Counted from the first letter of the stretch, positions 1 to 8,278 are shown. The stretch is 64,000 nucleotides of DNA from Pseudodesulfovibrio alkaliphilus (GCF_009729555.1 NZ_WODC01000001.1:372001-436000); one strand, 5' to 3'. Numbers and translations are program-made. Notes: generated from the sequence alone by a model not told the origin.

Positions 1-2
1 GC

Positions 3-269
3 CATGTGGCCTGCCCCGAATGCCGCACCGTCGAGGGGGTGCCCATCGTGCCCGGCGAGGTGGGCACCGGCCCCACCGGGCTGTGCAACACCCTGCCCCC
101 GGCCCTGGCCGGACACGGTGCGGCCATCGTCCACGGACACGGCCTGTTCGCCGCCAGCGACACAGGCTTCGCCGACGCCTTCGCCACCCTGCTCGACACC
201 GAAAACCGCTGCCGCGAGGGGTATTTCCGCCGCCTGGAAGACCTGCTTTCAGGCCGCGCCCCCGCCTGA
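3..269 (+). CDS. Class II aldolase/adducin family protein, C-terminal part
   Basis: The frame is open from the window edge, so the start lies outside; 88 residues and a TGA stop are visible. The segment holds the motif PGEVGTGPTGL and, further on, GAAIVHGHGLFA, where the paired histidines match the zinc-binding stretch of class II aldolases (fuculose-phosphate aldolase type, cytoplasmic). The tail ENRCREGYFRRLEDLL is a normal C-terminal helix for the family. The substrate cannot be told from this fragment. The following arsR starts 72 bases downstream with its own promoter, so the two are probably separate transcription units. Confidence 0.6.
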   Translation, partial: HVACPECRTVEGVPIVPGEVGTGPTGLCNTLPPALAGHGAAIVHGHGLFAASDTGFADAFATLLDTENRCREGYFRRLEDLLSGRAPA

Positions 270-305
270 CCAGCCGCCACCCGATCGTCGCCACCAGATC
301 GTCAC

Positions 306-333
306 TTGACATATCCGCGCAAGCGGATACGAT
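306..333 (+). promoter_or_regulatory. Promoter of arsR, nearly leaderless
   Basis: TTGACA at 306-311 and TACGAT at 328-333 are separated by 16 bases. The predicted start point falls at about 340, next to the arsR ATG at 341. No Shine-Dalgarno sequence is visible before that ATG, so the transcript is probably leaderless or almost so. Confidence 0.6.
312..329. promoter_or_regulatory. Putative ArsR operator
   Basis: TATCCGC-GCAA-GCGGATA is a perfect 7-bp inverted repeat with a 4-base centre. It fills the spacer between the -35 and -10 boxes, where binding by the downstream ArsR repressor would block RNA polymerase. Confidence 0.65.
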
Positions 334-340
334 CTTGTCC

Positions 341-700
341 ATGGAAAAATTGGCGGCACGATGCAAGGGCCTCTCGGACGCCACCCGGCTGCGCATCCTC
401 GGTCTGCTGGCCGGAGGGGAGTTGTGCGTGTGCGACCTGATGGCGGTGCTGGGCATGCCCCAGTCCACTGTCTCGCGCCATCTGGCTTTCCTGCGCAAGC
501 AGGGTTGGGTCGAGGCGCGGCGAAGCGGCAAGTGGATGCACTACCGCAGACCAGATCAGCCCGACCCCTTCGCGGTCTCCGTCCTCGCGCTGCTCGACGA
601 AACACTTTTAGCCAACGCCGCTGCCCGGGAAGACGCCCGGGCCCTGGAAGCTCGCCTGTCCGCCAAGGAGAACAATTCCTGCGGCAACGGCACATCATAA
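341..700 (+). CDS. arsR: ArsR-family metalloregulator
   Basis: 119 residues, winged-helix repressor of the ArsR/SmtB family. The helix carrying ELCVCDLM is the classic trivalent arsenic/antimony sensor motif with paired cysteines, followed by the recognition helix [19 protein letters not shown]. In the family, binding of As(III) or Sb(III) releases the protein from its operator. A perfect palindrome between the promoter boxes just upstream is the likely operator. The start was chosen at the ATG that begins [10 protein letters not shown] because longer forms would run through that promoter. acr3 follows after 11 bases and is presumably co-transcribed, which supports an arsenic-resistance role. 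Confidence 0.9.
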   Translation: MEKLAARCKGLSDATRLRILGLLAGGELCVCDLMAVLGMPQSTVSRHLAFLRKQGWVEARRSGKWMHYRRPDQPDPFAVSVLALLDETLLANAAAREDARALEARLSAKENNSCGNGTS

Positions 701-711
701 GGGGAATTGCC

Positions 712-1800
712 ATGCCTGAGGCCAAACGCCTTTCCTTTTTGGACCGCTTCCTGACCTTGTGGATTTTTCTGGCCATGTTCGTCGGCGTCATGGCCGGGTA
801 CTTCCATCCCGGGATCAAGGAGGCCATCAACCTCTTCCAGGTGGGAACCACCAACATCCCCATCGCCGTGGGCCTGATCCTGATGATGTACCCGCCCCTG
901 GCCAAGGTGCGCTACGAGGAGCTGCCCCGGATATTCCGCAACACACGGGTGCTCGGCCTCTCCCTGGTGCAGAACTGGGTGGTGGGGCCGCTGCTCATGT
1001 TCGGCCTAGCCATCGCCTTTCTCTCCGGGCATCACGAATACATGGTGGGCCTGATTCTCATCGGCCTGGCCCGGTGCATCGCCATGGTCATCGTCTGGAA
1101 CGACCTGGCTGACGGCGACACCGAGTATTGCGCCGGACTGGTGGCCTTCAACTCCATCTTCCAGGTGCTCTTCTTCTCCTTTTACGCCTATATCTTCATC
1201 ACCATCCTGCCCGGCTGGTTCGGCCTTGAGGGCGTGGTGGTGGACATCTCCATGGGCCAGATCGCTGAGTCGGTCTTCATCTATCTCGGCATCCCCTTCC
1301 TGGCGGGCATGGCCTCCCGGTACATCGGGCTTCGGACCAAAGGCAGGGAGTGGTACGAGAAAAAATTCGTCCCGGCCATCGCGCCGCTGACACTGGTATT
1401 TTTGCTCTTCACCATTCTGATCATGTTCTCCCTCAAGGGTGAATACATTGTGGAACTGCCTTTTGACGTGGTTCGCGTGGCCATCCCGCTATGCGTCTAC
1501 TTCCTGCTCATGTTCGTTGTCTCCTTCTTCATGTCGGCCAAGGCCGGGGCCACCTACGAACAGTCGGCCACCCTCTCCTTCACGGCGGCCTCAAACAATT
1601 TCGAACTGGCCATCGCCGTGGCCATCGCGGTCTTCGGCATCGACTCGGGCGTGGCCTTTGCCGCGGTCATCGGGCCGCTGGTGGAAGTGCCGGTGCTCAT
1701 CGGACTGGTGGGCGTGTCATTGCGCATCCGCAGGCGTTTCTTCCCCCACGCCGTGAACACCCCAACAGGCGTGTGCCATGTGACCTGCAAGCCGGAGTAG
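712..1800 (+). CDS. acr3: Arsenite efflux permease, ACR3 family
   Basis: 362 residues with about ten hydrophobic segments, the usual size for ACR3 (bile acid:sodium symporter superfamily). The stretch [19 protein letters not shown] contains the conserved cysteine needed for arsenite transport in characterised ACR3 proteins, and [16 protein letters not shown] is the second family signature. It would export arsenite across the inner membrane. The start follows GGGGAATTGCC. It sits 11 bases behind arsR. The last 37 bases of the gene, including the stop, are repeated exactly 144 bases downstream around a hairpin element, so the 3' end has been duplicated without damaging the frame. Confidence 0.92.
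   Translation: MPEAKRLSFLDRFLTLWIFLAMFVGVMAGYFHPGIKEAINLFQVGTTNIPIAVGLILMMYPPLAKVRYEELPRIFRNTRVLGLSLVQNWVVGPLLMFGLAIAFLSGHHEYMVGLILIGLARCIAMVIVWNDLADGDTEYCAGLVAFNSIFQVLFFSFYAYIFITILPGWFGLEGVVVDISMGQIAESVFIYLGIPFLAGMASRYIGLRTKGREWYEKKFVPAIAPLTLVFLLFTILIMFSLKGEYIVELPFDVVRVAIPLCVYFLLMFVVSFFMSAKAGATYEQSATLSFTAASNNFELAIAVAIAVFGIDSGVAFAAVIGPLVEVPVLIGLVGVSLRIRRRFFPHAVNTPTGVCHVTCKPE
1764..1800 (+). repeat. 37-bp direct repeat, copy 1 (3' end of acr3)
   Basis: The 37 bases starting AACAGGCGTGTGCC and ending at the acr3 stop TAG recur exactly at 1944-1980. Flanking bases differ on both sides, so the repeat is bounded. The two copies enclose hairpin element A. Confidence 0.95.
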
Positions 1801-1820
1801 CCTTGAATGCAACAGAATTC

Positions 1821-1942
1821 AGACTGTTCAAAAATGGGCGAGTGCGAGGCGCAAAAAAAGATAAAGACCGAAGCGTAGTCTTCCTACGCGAGGGTTTTAT
1901 CTTTTTGCAGCAACGAAGCAATCGTCCATTTTTCAACAGCCT
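1821..1942. repeat. Hairpin repeat element A
   Basis: About 122 bp of imperfect inverted repeat. The outer arms are AGACTGTTCAAAAATGG and CCATTTTTCAACAGCCT; the middle arms are AAAAAAAGATAAAGACC and GGGTTTTATCTTTTT; the tip is GAAGCGTAG-TCTTC-CTACGC. It shares its conserved blocks with elements B, C and D in this window. It has no coding capacity. It lies between two copies of the acr3 3' end and may act as a transcription terminator or as a non-autonomous (MITE-like) insertion. Confidence 0.85.
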
Positions 1943-1943
1943 G

Positions 1944-1980
1944 AACAGGCGTGTGCCATGTGACCTGCAAGCCGGAGTAG
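1944..1980 (+). repeat. 37-bp direct repeat, copy 2 (orphan acr3 3' end)
   Basis: Exact copy of bases 1764-1800, including the TAG triplet, but without an upstream reading frame. It begins directly after hairpin element A. Confidence 0.95.
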
Positions 1981-2014
1981 ACGGACGCGAGGGGTTTGGG
2001 GTAGATTCGCGGCC

Positions 2015-2929
2015 ATGAGTACCCAAGCGTTCCGCAGCTCCGCGGGCCCGATTCTCTGGTTTCTGGGCCTGGTCTTCGCCGCCACCTGGGGAGTGCAGTA
2101 CTTCCAGATTCAGGATGGGCTGCGCTTTGACGCCGACCAGTTCACGCACACTCCGGCCGCCTGGCTGCTCCTGATCACCTGGATTCCCGGCCTGACCGCC
2201 CTGCTGATCACCACCGTGACCGAAAAGGGATCGCCCCGCCGGGTGGCCGACAGGCTGCTGCTGCGGCCGGGCACCGCCGGGCCGTACTTTCTGACCGTGC
2301 TTCTGGTTCCGCTGGTTTACGGGGTCATCCACACCGTCGGCTGGCTGGCCGGATTCTCCCAGGCAGACCCGGCCCTTGCGGCGCTCAACGCCTTTGCCGA
2401 CACCCCTCAGGACCTGACCTCCCTCTTCACGGTCATGCTTCCGGCCTCCATGCTCCTCGGGCCGCTGCTCCAGTTCGTCTACGCCTTGGGCGAGGAGCTT
2501 GGCTGGCGCGGGTTCCTGCTGCCCCGGCTCATGGGGCTGGGCAAGGTTCCGGCCTATGCCATCCTGGGGGTGGTCTGGGGGCTATGGCACGCCCCGCTGA
2601 TCCTGGTGGGCTTCAACTATCCCGGCCATCCGATTTCCGGGGTGATCATGATGTGCGTGGTGGCCTCCGCCCTTGGGGTATTCATCAACGAGATGACCCT
2701 GCGCTCGCGCTCGGTGGTGGTGGCGGCCTTCATCCACGCGACGGTCAATGCCCAGGTCCAGGGCATCTGGATGTGGCTCTTTCCCGAAACCGATCCCCTG
2801 CTCGGCGGCAGCTTCGGCCTGGTGGCCGCCCTGATCTGGCTGGCCGCTGGCCTGCTCTGCGCCAGGGCAGTGGCCCGACAGGAAACCCGCGACCGCGAAT
2901 ACGGCCGCTACGACACGTCCGCCAGTTGA
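2015..2929 (+). CDS. CPBP-family intramembrane metalloprotease
   Basis: 304 residues with about eight membrane segments. The CPBP (CAAX protease/Abi) motifs are in order: GEELGWRGFLLPRL (glutamate pair and arginine), WGLWHAPLIL (metal-binding histidine) and HATVNA (second histidine). In the family these residues form the active site of an Rce1-like protease inside the membrane; bacterial members are linked to bacteriocin immunity or protein processing, but the substrate here is unknown. It stands alone between two repeat regions. The C-terminus is a short charged tail in the cytoplasm. Confidence 0.85.
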   Translation: MSTQAFRSSAGPILWFLGLVFAATWGVQYFQIQDGLRFDADQFTHTPAAWLLLITWIPGLTALLITTVTEKGSPRRVADRLLLRPGTAGPYFLTVLLVPLVYGVIHTVGWLAGFSQADPALAALNAFADTPQDLTSLFTVMLPASMLLGPLLQFVYALGEELGWRGFLLPRLMGLGKVPAYAILGVVWGLWHAPLILVGFNYPGHPISGVIMMCVVASALGVFINEMTLRSRSVVVAAFIHATVNAQVQGIWMWLFPETDPLLGGSFGLVAALIWLAAGLLCARAVARQETRDREYGRYDTSAS

Positions 2930-3006
2930 TCGGCGCATCGCGCTTGAGCCCCAGACACGGGAACCGTCAAGCCACCCTCCCCGAAATCACAGCCTCCCGC
3001 CACCCA

Positions 3007-3119
3007 AAGCACCCGTTTAGGGGCGCAGGGGGATCGAGTGCAAGGCGCAAGCGGGGGGCAAGGCCAAAGCGTAGTCCGCTACGCAAGTGGTTTGCCCCCC
3101 CGCGCAGCAACGAAGCAAT
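3007..3119. repeat. Hairpin repeat element B, lacking its right end
   Basis: Begins with the 27 bases that also begin element C (3219) and follows it closely through the central stem (GCGTAGTCCGCTACGC) to GCAGCAACGAAGCAAT. The right terminal arm is missing; the bases after 3119 resemble neither arm. The stretch 3120-3218 holds nothing I recognise. Together B and C fill the 417-base gap between the CPBP gene and the kinase gene. Confidence 0.85.
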
Positions 3120-3218
3120 CGGCCAGCGCCCACATTGGGGAGAAATGTTCGAGTACCAGTCGCGAAAAAGGGGCAGGGCTCCCCTTCTTCGCTTCCCGCT
3201 TCCCCATCTGCTCTTACG

Positions 3219-3352
3219 AAGCACCCGTTTAGGGGCGCAGGGGGAGCGAGTGCAAGGCGCAAGCGGGGGGCAAGGCCGAAGCGTAGTCCGCTACGCGAGG
3301 GTTTGCCCCCACGCGCAGCAACGAAGCAATGGGTCCCCCTGCGCCCCTAAAC
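3219..3352. repeat. Hairpin repeat element C, complete
   Basis: A perfect 19-bp terminal inverted repeat lies at 3227-3245 and 3334-3352 (GTTTAGGGGCGCAGGGGGA and its complement), with inner arms GGGGGCAAGGCC / GGGTTTGCCCCC and a tip GCGTAG-TCCG-CTACGC. The right arm contains the stop codon of the histidine kinase gene on the minus strand (TAG at 3347-3349). The conserved blocks are those of element A, but the terminal and inner arms have different, still complementary sequence. Confidence 0.9.
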
Positions 3353-5269
3353 CTGGACGCTGAGTTCGCGGGGGATGTAGACTATGAAGGTGGAACCGTG
3401 GCCCTGCTCGGATTCCACGGTGATATTGCCGCCGTGCTGCTGCACGATCTCGTTGGCGACGAACAGGCCGATGCCGGTTCCGGCGATGCCTTTGGAAGAA
3501 AAGAAGAGGGTAAAGAGCTTGTCACGGGTCTCGTGATCCATGCCCGCACCGTTGTCCGTGATTTGGAAGGCGATCTGGCTGGCGTCGCAGGTGATCTTGA
3601 AGAGGACGTTGCCGGGCGCGTCAGGCTCGTTGCCGTTGCAAGCATCGATGGCGTTTTCAAGAATGTTGCCCAGGGCCGAGACAAGGATGGAGGCATCGGC
3701 CTTGAAGGAGCCAAGATTGGCGGCAAGGTCCAGCTCAAGAAGCACGCCTCTGGCCTCTGCCTTGGCCGACATGGATGTGTAAGTGTTCAGGGCAAAGGTG
3801 GCCACATCTATGCTTTTCCAATTCAGTTCGCGCTTTTTGGCGTAGTAGAGAATGTCGAGCACGGTCTGCTTCACGCGGCCGGTGAGGTGTTGCAGATCGT
3901 TGAACCCGTCTTCGACCCGGGCGAAGTTCTGCTTCTCAAGTCCGGCGCCCAGGCGGTAGATGGCCCCGTCGATGCCGGTGAGCAGCCCCTTGATGCCGTG
4001 GGCCGTGGAGCCGAGCAGAAGCCCCAGCGAGGTCAGCCGATCCTGGAGCTTCCTTATCTGGGTGATGTCCGTGATCATCTCGATGGCCTCGGTGATCTCT
4101 CCCGAGGTGTCGCGGATGGGCGCACTCCAGATGAGGGCGTTGATCTGCTCGCCCTTGCGGTTGGTGATGACCGTCTCCATCTGGTGCATCTCGCCGTCCT
4201 CGAAGGTCTTGATCAAGGGACAGTCGCGACAGGGCGAGGCGCGGTGCATGATTCTCTCGTAGCACAGCCCGCCTTCGAGATCGCCCAGGCCATCCTTATG
4301 GCGAGCGTTGGACGAAAGGATGGTGAAACCGCGATTCTGCACTGAGATGAAACAGGGAGTCTGGTCGAAAAGCTGTTGGTATTTGTGCTGGGTGGTGCGC
4401 AGTTCGTCGCGCAATTGCTCGGCCTCGCGCAGGTCCACCATGAATTCGAGGACCAGCTCCACCTCGTCGTCGCTTGCGGTGATGGGCACGGTATCCACGG
4501 CCACGGAATGGAGGTTGCCATTGACGCAGCGAACCACATGCTCGGCCCGGCGCGCCGCCTTGTCGGCGATGGTCCGGGCCACGGGACATTCCTGCTCGCC
4601 TTGGCGCAGATCGTCGTACATGCTCCAGCTCTTTTCGCCCACAAGGTCGCCAAGACGCTGGCGGTAGTGGTCGTTGATGGCCACCACCTCACGGTTGCGA
4701 TTGTGAATGGAGACGAACATGGGCATCTGATTGAACATGCTCATGTTGTCGAGGTTTGCGGCAAAGGCGTCCAGGCTGGCGGTGAGGCCCTCGAAGAGTT
4801 GACTGGCCGCCATCCGACGCTCCACCTCCACCAGCTGCGCCGACTTTTTCTCCACAAGCGCCTCAAGGTTGCTTGTGTATTCCTCCAGCTGACGGCGCAT
4901 GGTGCTGCGTTCTTCGGCCCGCTGCAGGGCAAAGGTGAAGACATCCATGTTGATGGGCTTGGTGATAAAGTCCGAAGCGTCGTGCTTGAGGCTCTGGATG
5001 GCCACATCGATGTCGGCGTGGCCCGAAATCATAATCACTTCGGTCTTGGGATCAATGCGCTTGATTTCGCGCAGGAGTTCCACGCCGCTCATGCCGGGCA
5101 TACGGATGTCCGTGACCACCAGGGGGTAGCGTCTGGCCCTGAACATCTCCAGGGCATCGCTGGCATTGGCCGCCGTATCGACCTTGTGCCCGGCATCCTC
5201 AAGGGTGATGGAGAGAACTGTGCGTATGCCCTCTTCGTCGTCAACGAGCAGGATGGGAAGATGACTCAT
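3347..5269 (-). CDS. Receiver-PAS-histidine kinase of the tmc operon
   Basis: 640 residues, soluble. Residues 1-120 are a CheY-like receiver with phospho-acceptor D54 in VVTDIRMPG; a coiled coil follows at about 125-160; then two PAS-like domains (about 175-290 and 295-405); then a kinase core with H424 in STAHGIKG, N-box NILENAIDA, G1 box DNGAGMD and G2 box GTGIGLFVA. The second PAS carries C336, C347 and C350 (pattern CY-x9-PCRDCP), a cysteine cluster common in sulfate-reducer sensors and possibly redox or metal responsive. It is the last gene of the tmc operon and probably works with the two single-domain receivers upstream. The stop codon lies inside hairpin element C. Confidence 0.88.
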   Translation of the reverse strand: MSHLPILLVDDEEGIRTVLSITLEDAGHKVDTAANASDALEMFRARRYPLVVTDIRMPGMSGVELLREIKRIDPKTEVIMISGHADIDVAIQSLKHDASDFITKPINMDVFTFALQRAEERSTMRRQLEEYTSNLEALVEKKSAQLVEVERRMAASQLFEGLTASLDAFAANLDNMSMFNQMPMFVSIHNRNREVVAINDHYRQRLGDLVGEKSWSMYDDLRQGEQECPVARTIADKAARRAEHVVRCVNGNLHSVAVDTVPITASDDEVELVLEFMVDLREAEQLRDELRTTQHKYQQLFDQTPCFISVQNRGFTILSSNARHKDGLGDLEGGLCYERIMHRASPCRDCPLIKTFEDGEMHQMETVITNRKGEQINALIWSAPIRDTSGEITEAIEMITDITQIRKLQDRLTSLGLLLGSTAHGIKGLLTGIDGAIYRLGAGLEKQNFARVEDGFNDLQHLTGRVKQTVLDILYYAKKRELNWKSIDVATFALNTYTSMSAKAEARGVLLELDLAANLGSFKADASILVSALGNILENAIDACNGNEPDAPGNVLFKITCDASQIAFQITDNGAGMDHETRDKLFTLFFSSKGIAGTGIGLFVANEIVQQHGGNITVESEQGHGSTFIVYIPRELSVQV

Positions 5270-5444
5270 AGCGGTGAAAGGCCTCCATGCGAATTTCGCC
5301 GCAGCGAAGACGCGACCCTACACTACAGTGGCCGAATGCTCAACCGCACCTTTTGGCGGGGAAATGAAGCCCAGGACCCGGAATTACACGCGTTTTCAAC
5401 CGGAAAAACGCGAGCGGGATACTTTCCGCGGTCCATGAGGGGCA

Positions 5445-5476
5445 TTCCCCGGCGGCGGGGGCACGCCGCCGGGGAA
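5445..5476. terminator. Strong hairpin between receiver and kinase genes
   Basis: TTCCCCGGCGGCG / CGCCGCCGGGGAA, a perfect 13-bp stem with a 6-base loop. There is no T-run on either side, so it may pause or stabilise the transcript rather than end it. It lies in the 224-base gap between the receiver stop (5494) and the kinase start (5269). Confidence 0.6.
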
Positions 5477-5493
5477 GGCTCGTTGCATGAACC

Positions 5494-5850
5494 CTAGGAG
5501 TCGAGGGCCTTGTGGATGGCCTCGAGAAGCTCCTTGGGGTTGAAGGGCTTCTTGAATGATGCCACGGCGTTCTTGATGGCCAGATGGATGCCGGAAAGGC
5601 CGCTGACCACGATGACCGGGATGTTGTTATGTTCGGGATCCTGGATCATCTTCCTGTAAAACCTCGGCCCCCACTCGTTGGGCATCTCAAGGTCCAGGGT
5701 GATCAGATCCGGCTTTTCCTTCTTGAGCAGCTCCAGGGCATCGGCGACATTGGACGCCGTACAGGTGGAAAACCCGTCATCCTGGAGGACATCCTCAAGA
5801 TACTTGACGATGTACGGATCGTCGTCGATGATGAGTATCTTACGAGACAT
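5494..5850 (-). CDS. Single-domain response regulator
   Basis: 118 residues, CheY-like receiver only. The acidic pair is in KILIIDDDPYIV, the phospho-acceptor aspartate in LITLDLEMPN, the conserved threonine/serine position in VIVVSGLSG and the lysine in FKKPF. There is no output domain, so it must act by protein contact, most simply as a phosphorelay partner of the kinase encoded next. The start ATG follows GAGGGGGTCAAGGT; longer frames lack a better site. It belongs to the tmc operon, after a second receiver gene. Confidence 0.88.
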   Translation of the reverse strand: MSRKILIIDDDPYIVKYLEDVLQDDGFSTCTASNVADALELLKKEKPDLITLDLEMPNEWGPRFYRKMIQDPEHNNIPVIVVSGLSGIHLAIKNAVASFKKPFNPKELLEAIHKALDS

Positions 5851-5954
5851 ACCTTGACCCCCTCGTTTTGATCGGCGCTCGATCCCCGGCCCGATGGCCG
5901 CCAAGGAAAGCTCCTGTTGTCGTATCGTTTCTGACCTGTTTCATGGTCACTCCC

Positions 5955-6359
5955 TTACCTGTTTCGCAGTGCGTGGTCGATGATGGCCTTTATTTCGTCC
6001 ACCTTGGGCGGTTTCTGGACATAGGCGAAGGGGTCGGGATAGGTGGCTTTGCCTATTCCCATGATCTTCAGGGCATGCCTGAAGGTGGTGGCCCCCACGG
6101 CCGAGAGCATGATCACCGGAACCTTGCTCAGGCTCTGGTCCTCCTGCAATCCCTGATACATGACCAGTCCCCCCTCTCCGGGCATCATCACATCGAGGAT
6201 GATCAGATCGGGTTTGAGTTCCCAGGCCCGCTTAAGTCCCTCCCGGGCGTTGCGGGCCAGGTGGGGCTCGTACCCACTGGTCTCAAGAAGTGTCTTGAGA
6301 AACAGCCGGATGTTGAGTTCGTCGTCCACCACCAGGACTCTCTTCGCGGTACTGCTCAT
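5955..6359 (-). CDS. Single-domain response regulator
   Basis: 134 residues. Receiver fold with VLVVDDELN, phospho-acceptor aspartate in LIILDVMMPGEGG, and a lysine in YVQKPPKVDEI. The loop before that lysine is longer than usual (residues about 97-112, GIGKATYPDPFAY), a feature that may form a partner-specific surface. No DNA-binding domain. Encoded 10 bases after the Usp gene in the tmc operon. The longer open frame on this strand lies inside the Usp gene and was rejected in favour of the ATG that begins MSSTAKRVLVV. Confidence 0.85.
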   Translation of the reverse strand: MSSTAKRVLVVDDELNIRLFLKTLLETSGYEPHLARNAREGLKRAWELKPDLIILDVMMPGEGGLVMYQGLQEDQSLSKVPVIMLSAVGATTFRHALKIMGIGKATYPDPFAYVQKPPKVDEIKAIIDHALRNR

Positions 6360-6369
6360 GGCGTGCCGC

Positions 6370-7299
6370 CTAGCGTGCGTCCGCTGCCACCCAGTCGGGA
6401 TGGTTGATGCTCGCCACGGGGCAGGAGGAGCGCAGGACAACCTCTTCCAGAGTGCTGCCGATCTCCGCCTCCTCGGGCGGAATGTCCTGCGAGTGGTGGG
6501 CCATGACCACCAGGTCGCCCTCCTTCTCGCGGGCGTACTTGAGAATCTCCACATAGGGCACACCCTCGCGGCACTCCACCTCGAACATGCCGAACTCGCC
6601 CATCTGGGAGACATAGCGCTTCTGGATGCGCTCCCTGGCTTCCGCAAGGCCCGCCTCGATCTGGGCCTGGGTGGGCTTGCCGCCCAGGTCGCCGGACTGG
6701 AGGTTGAGGGCATGGAAGATATACAGCGGGCATCCGATGTCCTTGGCCGCCTTCAGTGCAAACTGGAAGGCCGCGTCGGCCGCCTTGGAGAAGTCCGTGC
6801 AGAAGATGATGTTGGAGAAGAGGTTCCAGCATGTGTTGCACGGACGGTTGATGATCAGCACCGGGCACTTGGCGCGCTTGGCCACCTCGAGCATGGTGTT
6901 GCCCATGATGGAGCGGTGGCGGCCACCGCCCTCGTCGGAACGGGTGTTGGCTCCCATGACGATCAGGTCCGCGTTTTCCCGGCGGGCGAGCCGCAGGATT
7001 TCGGTGGCAGGTACGCCAACGGCGGACTGGATGCGCGTCTTGTAGCCGTATTGCTTGAGCTGGTTGTCATATGTGTTGGACAGTTCTTCCCTGACCCAGG
7101 CCTCGTAGTCGTCGCCAAGGCCTTCCCTGTCGCCGGTGCGAACATCCGTCACCTCAAGGCTGAATCCCCGGGAGGGTACGCCGAGCACATGAAAGAGGAT
7201 GAGTTCCGCGTCCTCTCTTTCAGCGAGGTCGAAGGCGATCTTGGCCGGGCTGTCACAGACAGGAGTTCCGCTGGTCGCAAACAGGATCTTCTTAAACAT
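6370..7299 (-). CDS. Tandem universal stress protein
   Basis: 309 residues made of two UspA domains (about 1-150 and 155-305). Each has the nucleotide-binding style end motif: MGANTRSDEGGG...SIMGNT...CPVLIINRP in the first and VMAHHSQDIP...IGSTLEEVVLRSSCPVASINHP in the second. The first matches the ATP-binding G-x2-G-x9-G(S/T) pattern loosely; the second is more diverged. It starts 4 bases past the preceding gene's stop after GGGGGTAGTAC. Usp proteins in tmc loci are conserved partners of unknown exact role, probably signalling energy or redox stress. Confidence 0.85.
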   Translation of the reverse strand: MFKKILFATSGTPVCDSPAKIAFDLAEREDAELILFHVLGVPSRGFSLEVTDVRTGDREGLGDDYEAWVREELSNTYDNQLKQYGYKTRIQSAVGVPATEILRLARRENADLIVMGANTRSDEGGGRHRSIMGNTMLEVAKRAKCPVLIINRPCNTCWNLFSNIIFCTDFSKAADAAFQFALKAAKDIGCPLYIFHALNLQSGDLGGKPTQAQIEAGLAEARERIQKRYVSQMGEFGMFEVECREGVPYVEILKYAREKEGDLVVMAHHSQDIPPEEAEIGSTLEEVVLRSSCPVASINHPDWVAADAR

Positions 7300-7302
7300 G
7301 TA

Positions 7303-7839
7303 CTACCCCCTAATGCTACAATGTTCCGGGATTCTCTGGAAACCAAACTCCCAGGCCACCCCTTCAATGAACTCGAACAGGGTGTAATCCGTCTCGAATT
7401 CCATGATGTTCACCGAGTCTCCGAAGACCGAGTGCTTGAGCAGACCGAGCTTCACCGGCATGTCGAGCAGACTTTCAAGCTGAAAGAGCCGCAGTTCCTG
7501 CTCGGCGTCGTTGTATCGCCCGGCCAGGGTACAGAGGAAGCTGAACCGGGGTTCTCCAGGGAACCCGACCATCTCCACCCGCCGGACCAGTTCCATGTGC
7601 GTCAGCATGTCGGTGACGCAACCGGATTCCGGGCAGCGGGCGCACTCGTCCAGAAGAGGGGGAATGAACACGCTCAGGGCCTGGAAGTCGGGATAGCGGC
7701 ACATCATCGAGGCGAAGGAGCGCAGGGTGTACCTGTCCTCAAGGCGGACCTTTGCGGCCAGTACGGCCAGCGGCGTCGCCACTTCGGCTCCCGACTCAGA
7801 GACGATGATCCCGTTTCTGGCTAGTGAGACTGTGTTCAT
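7303..7839 (-). CDS. Conserved protein of the tmc locus, unknown function
   Basis: 178 residues, soluble, no signal peptide or membrane segment. I recognise it only by position: between tmcA and the Usp gene, as in other Desulfovibrio tmc loci. It is mostly helical, with a cysteine pair in LLDECARCPESGC and an acidic, aromatic C-terminal third (MEFETDYTLFEFIEG). Its size and helical character recall NarJ/TorD-type chaperones that assemble redox enzymes, which would fit the neighbourhood, but I see no diagnostic motif. The start follows GGAGAGGAACC. Confidence 0.7.
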   Translation of the reverse strand: MNTVSLARNGIIVSESGAEVATPLAVLAAKVRLEDRYTLRSFASMMCRYPDFQALSVFIPPLLDECARCPESGCVTDMLTHMELVRRVEMVGFPGEPRFSFLCTLAGRYNDAEQELRLFQLESLLDMPVKLGLLKHSVFGDSVNIMEFETDYTLFEFIEGVAWEFGFQRIPEHCSIRG

Positions 7840-7864
7840 GGTTCCTCTCCATCCCCTCAGGGCA

Positions 7865-8266
7865 CTACTTTTGATGGCACTCGCCGCAGGTGACGGGGCC
7901 TTTGGCCTCGTCCATATGGCAGGTGATGCACTGGCGATGATAGGCGCGCATCAGAGGCGTCTCTCCGCCTTCAGGCTTGACCGGATGGCAGGATTCGCAG
8001 CTCTCGCCTTCGCTCGAATACTCCATGTCCATCTTTCCGTCATCGGTTCTGCCGTGGTGGCATACCCCGCAATCGTCAAGCATGGCCTTTTCATTGTGAT
8101 CGTCATGGTCAAAGGCGACCTGGGGCCGCTGAAGGACGCCGAAGGCATCCACAGGCACCATGGTCATGTCGTCCTGCGAAAGGGCGGCCGGCGCCAGATA
8201 GACGACCAGCAGGGCCGCGACAACGGCAATGAACGCCAGGGTCTGTCTTACGTGTGTTTTCTGCAT
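7865..8266 (-). CDS. tmcA: Type II tetrahaem cytochrome c3, TmcA
   Basis: 133 residues. An N-terminal signal peptide (hydrophobic residues about 8-29, cut near ALS-QDD) sends it to the periplasm. Four CXXCH haem motifs are present: CGVCH, CESCH, CITCH and CGECH, with additional histidines (FDHDDH, CHH) as distal ligands. It matches the acidic type II cytochrome c3 that receives electrons from type I c3 and hydrogenases and passes them to the Tmc membrane complex. Encoded directly after tmcB with a 12-base gap and a GGGGGAACC ribosome site. Confidence 0.93.
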   Translation of the reverse strand: MQKTHVRQTLAFIAVVAALLVVYLAPAALSQDDMTMVPVDAFGVLQRPQVAFDHDDHNEKAMLDDCGVCHHGRTDDGKMDMEYSSEGESCESCHPVKPEGGETPLMRAYHRQCITCHMDEAKGPVTCGECHQK

Positions 8267-8278
8267 CTTTGGTTCCCC

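Noticed and set aside
3007-3352. CRISPR-like direct repeats
   Set aside because: Only two long copies with internal inverted symmetry, no regular short spacers and no cas genes; they belong to the hairpin repeat family.
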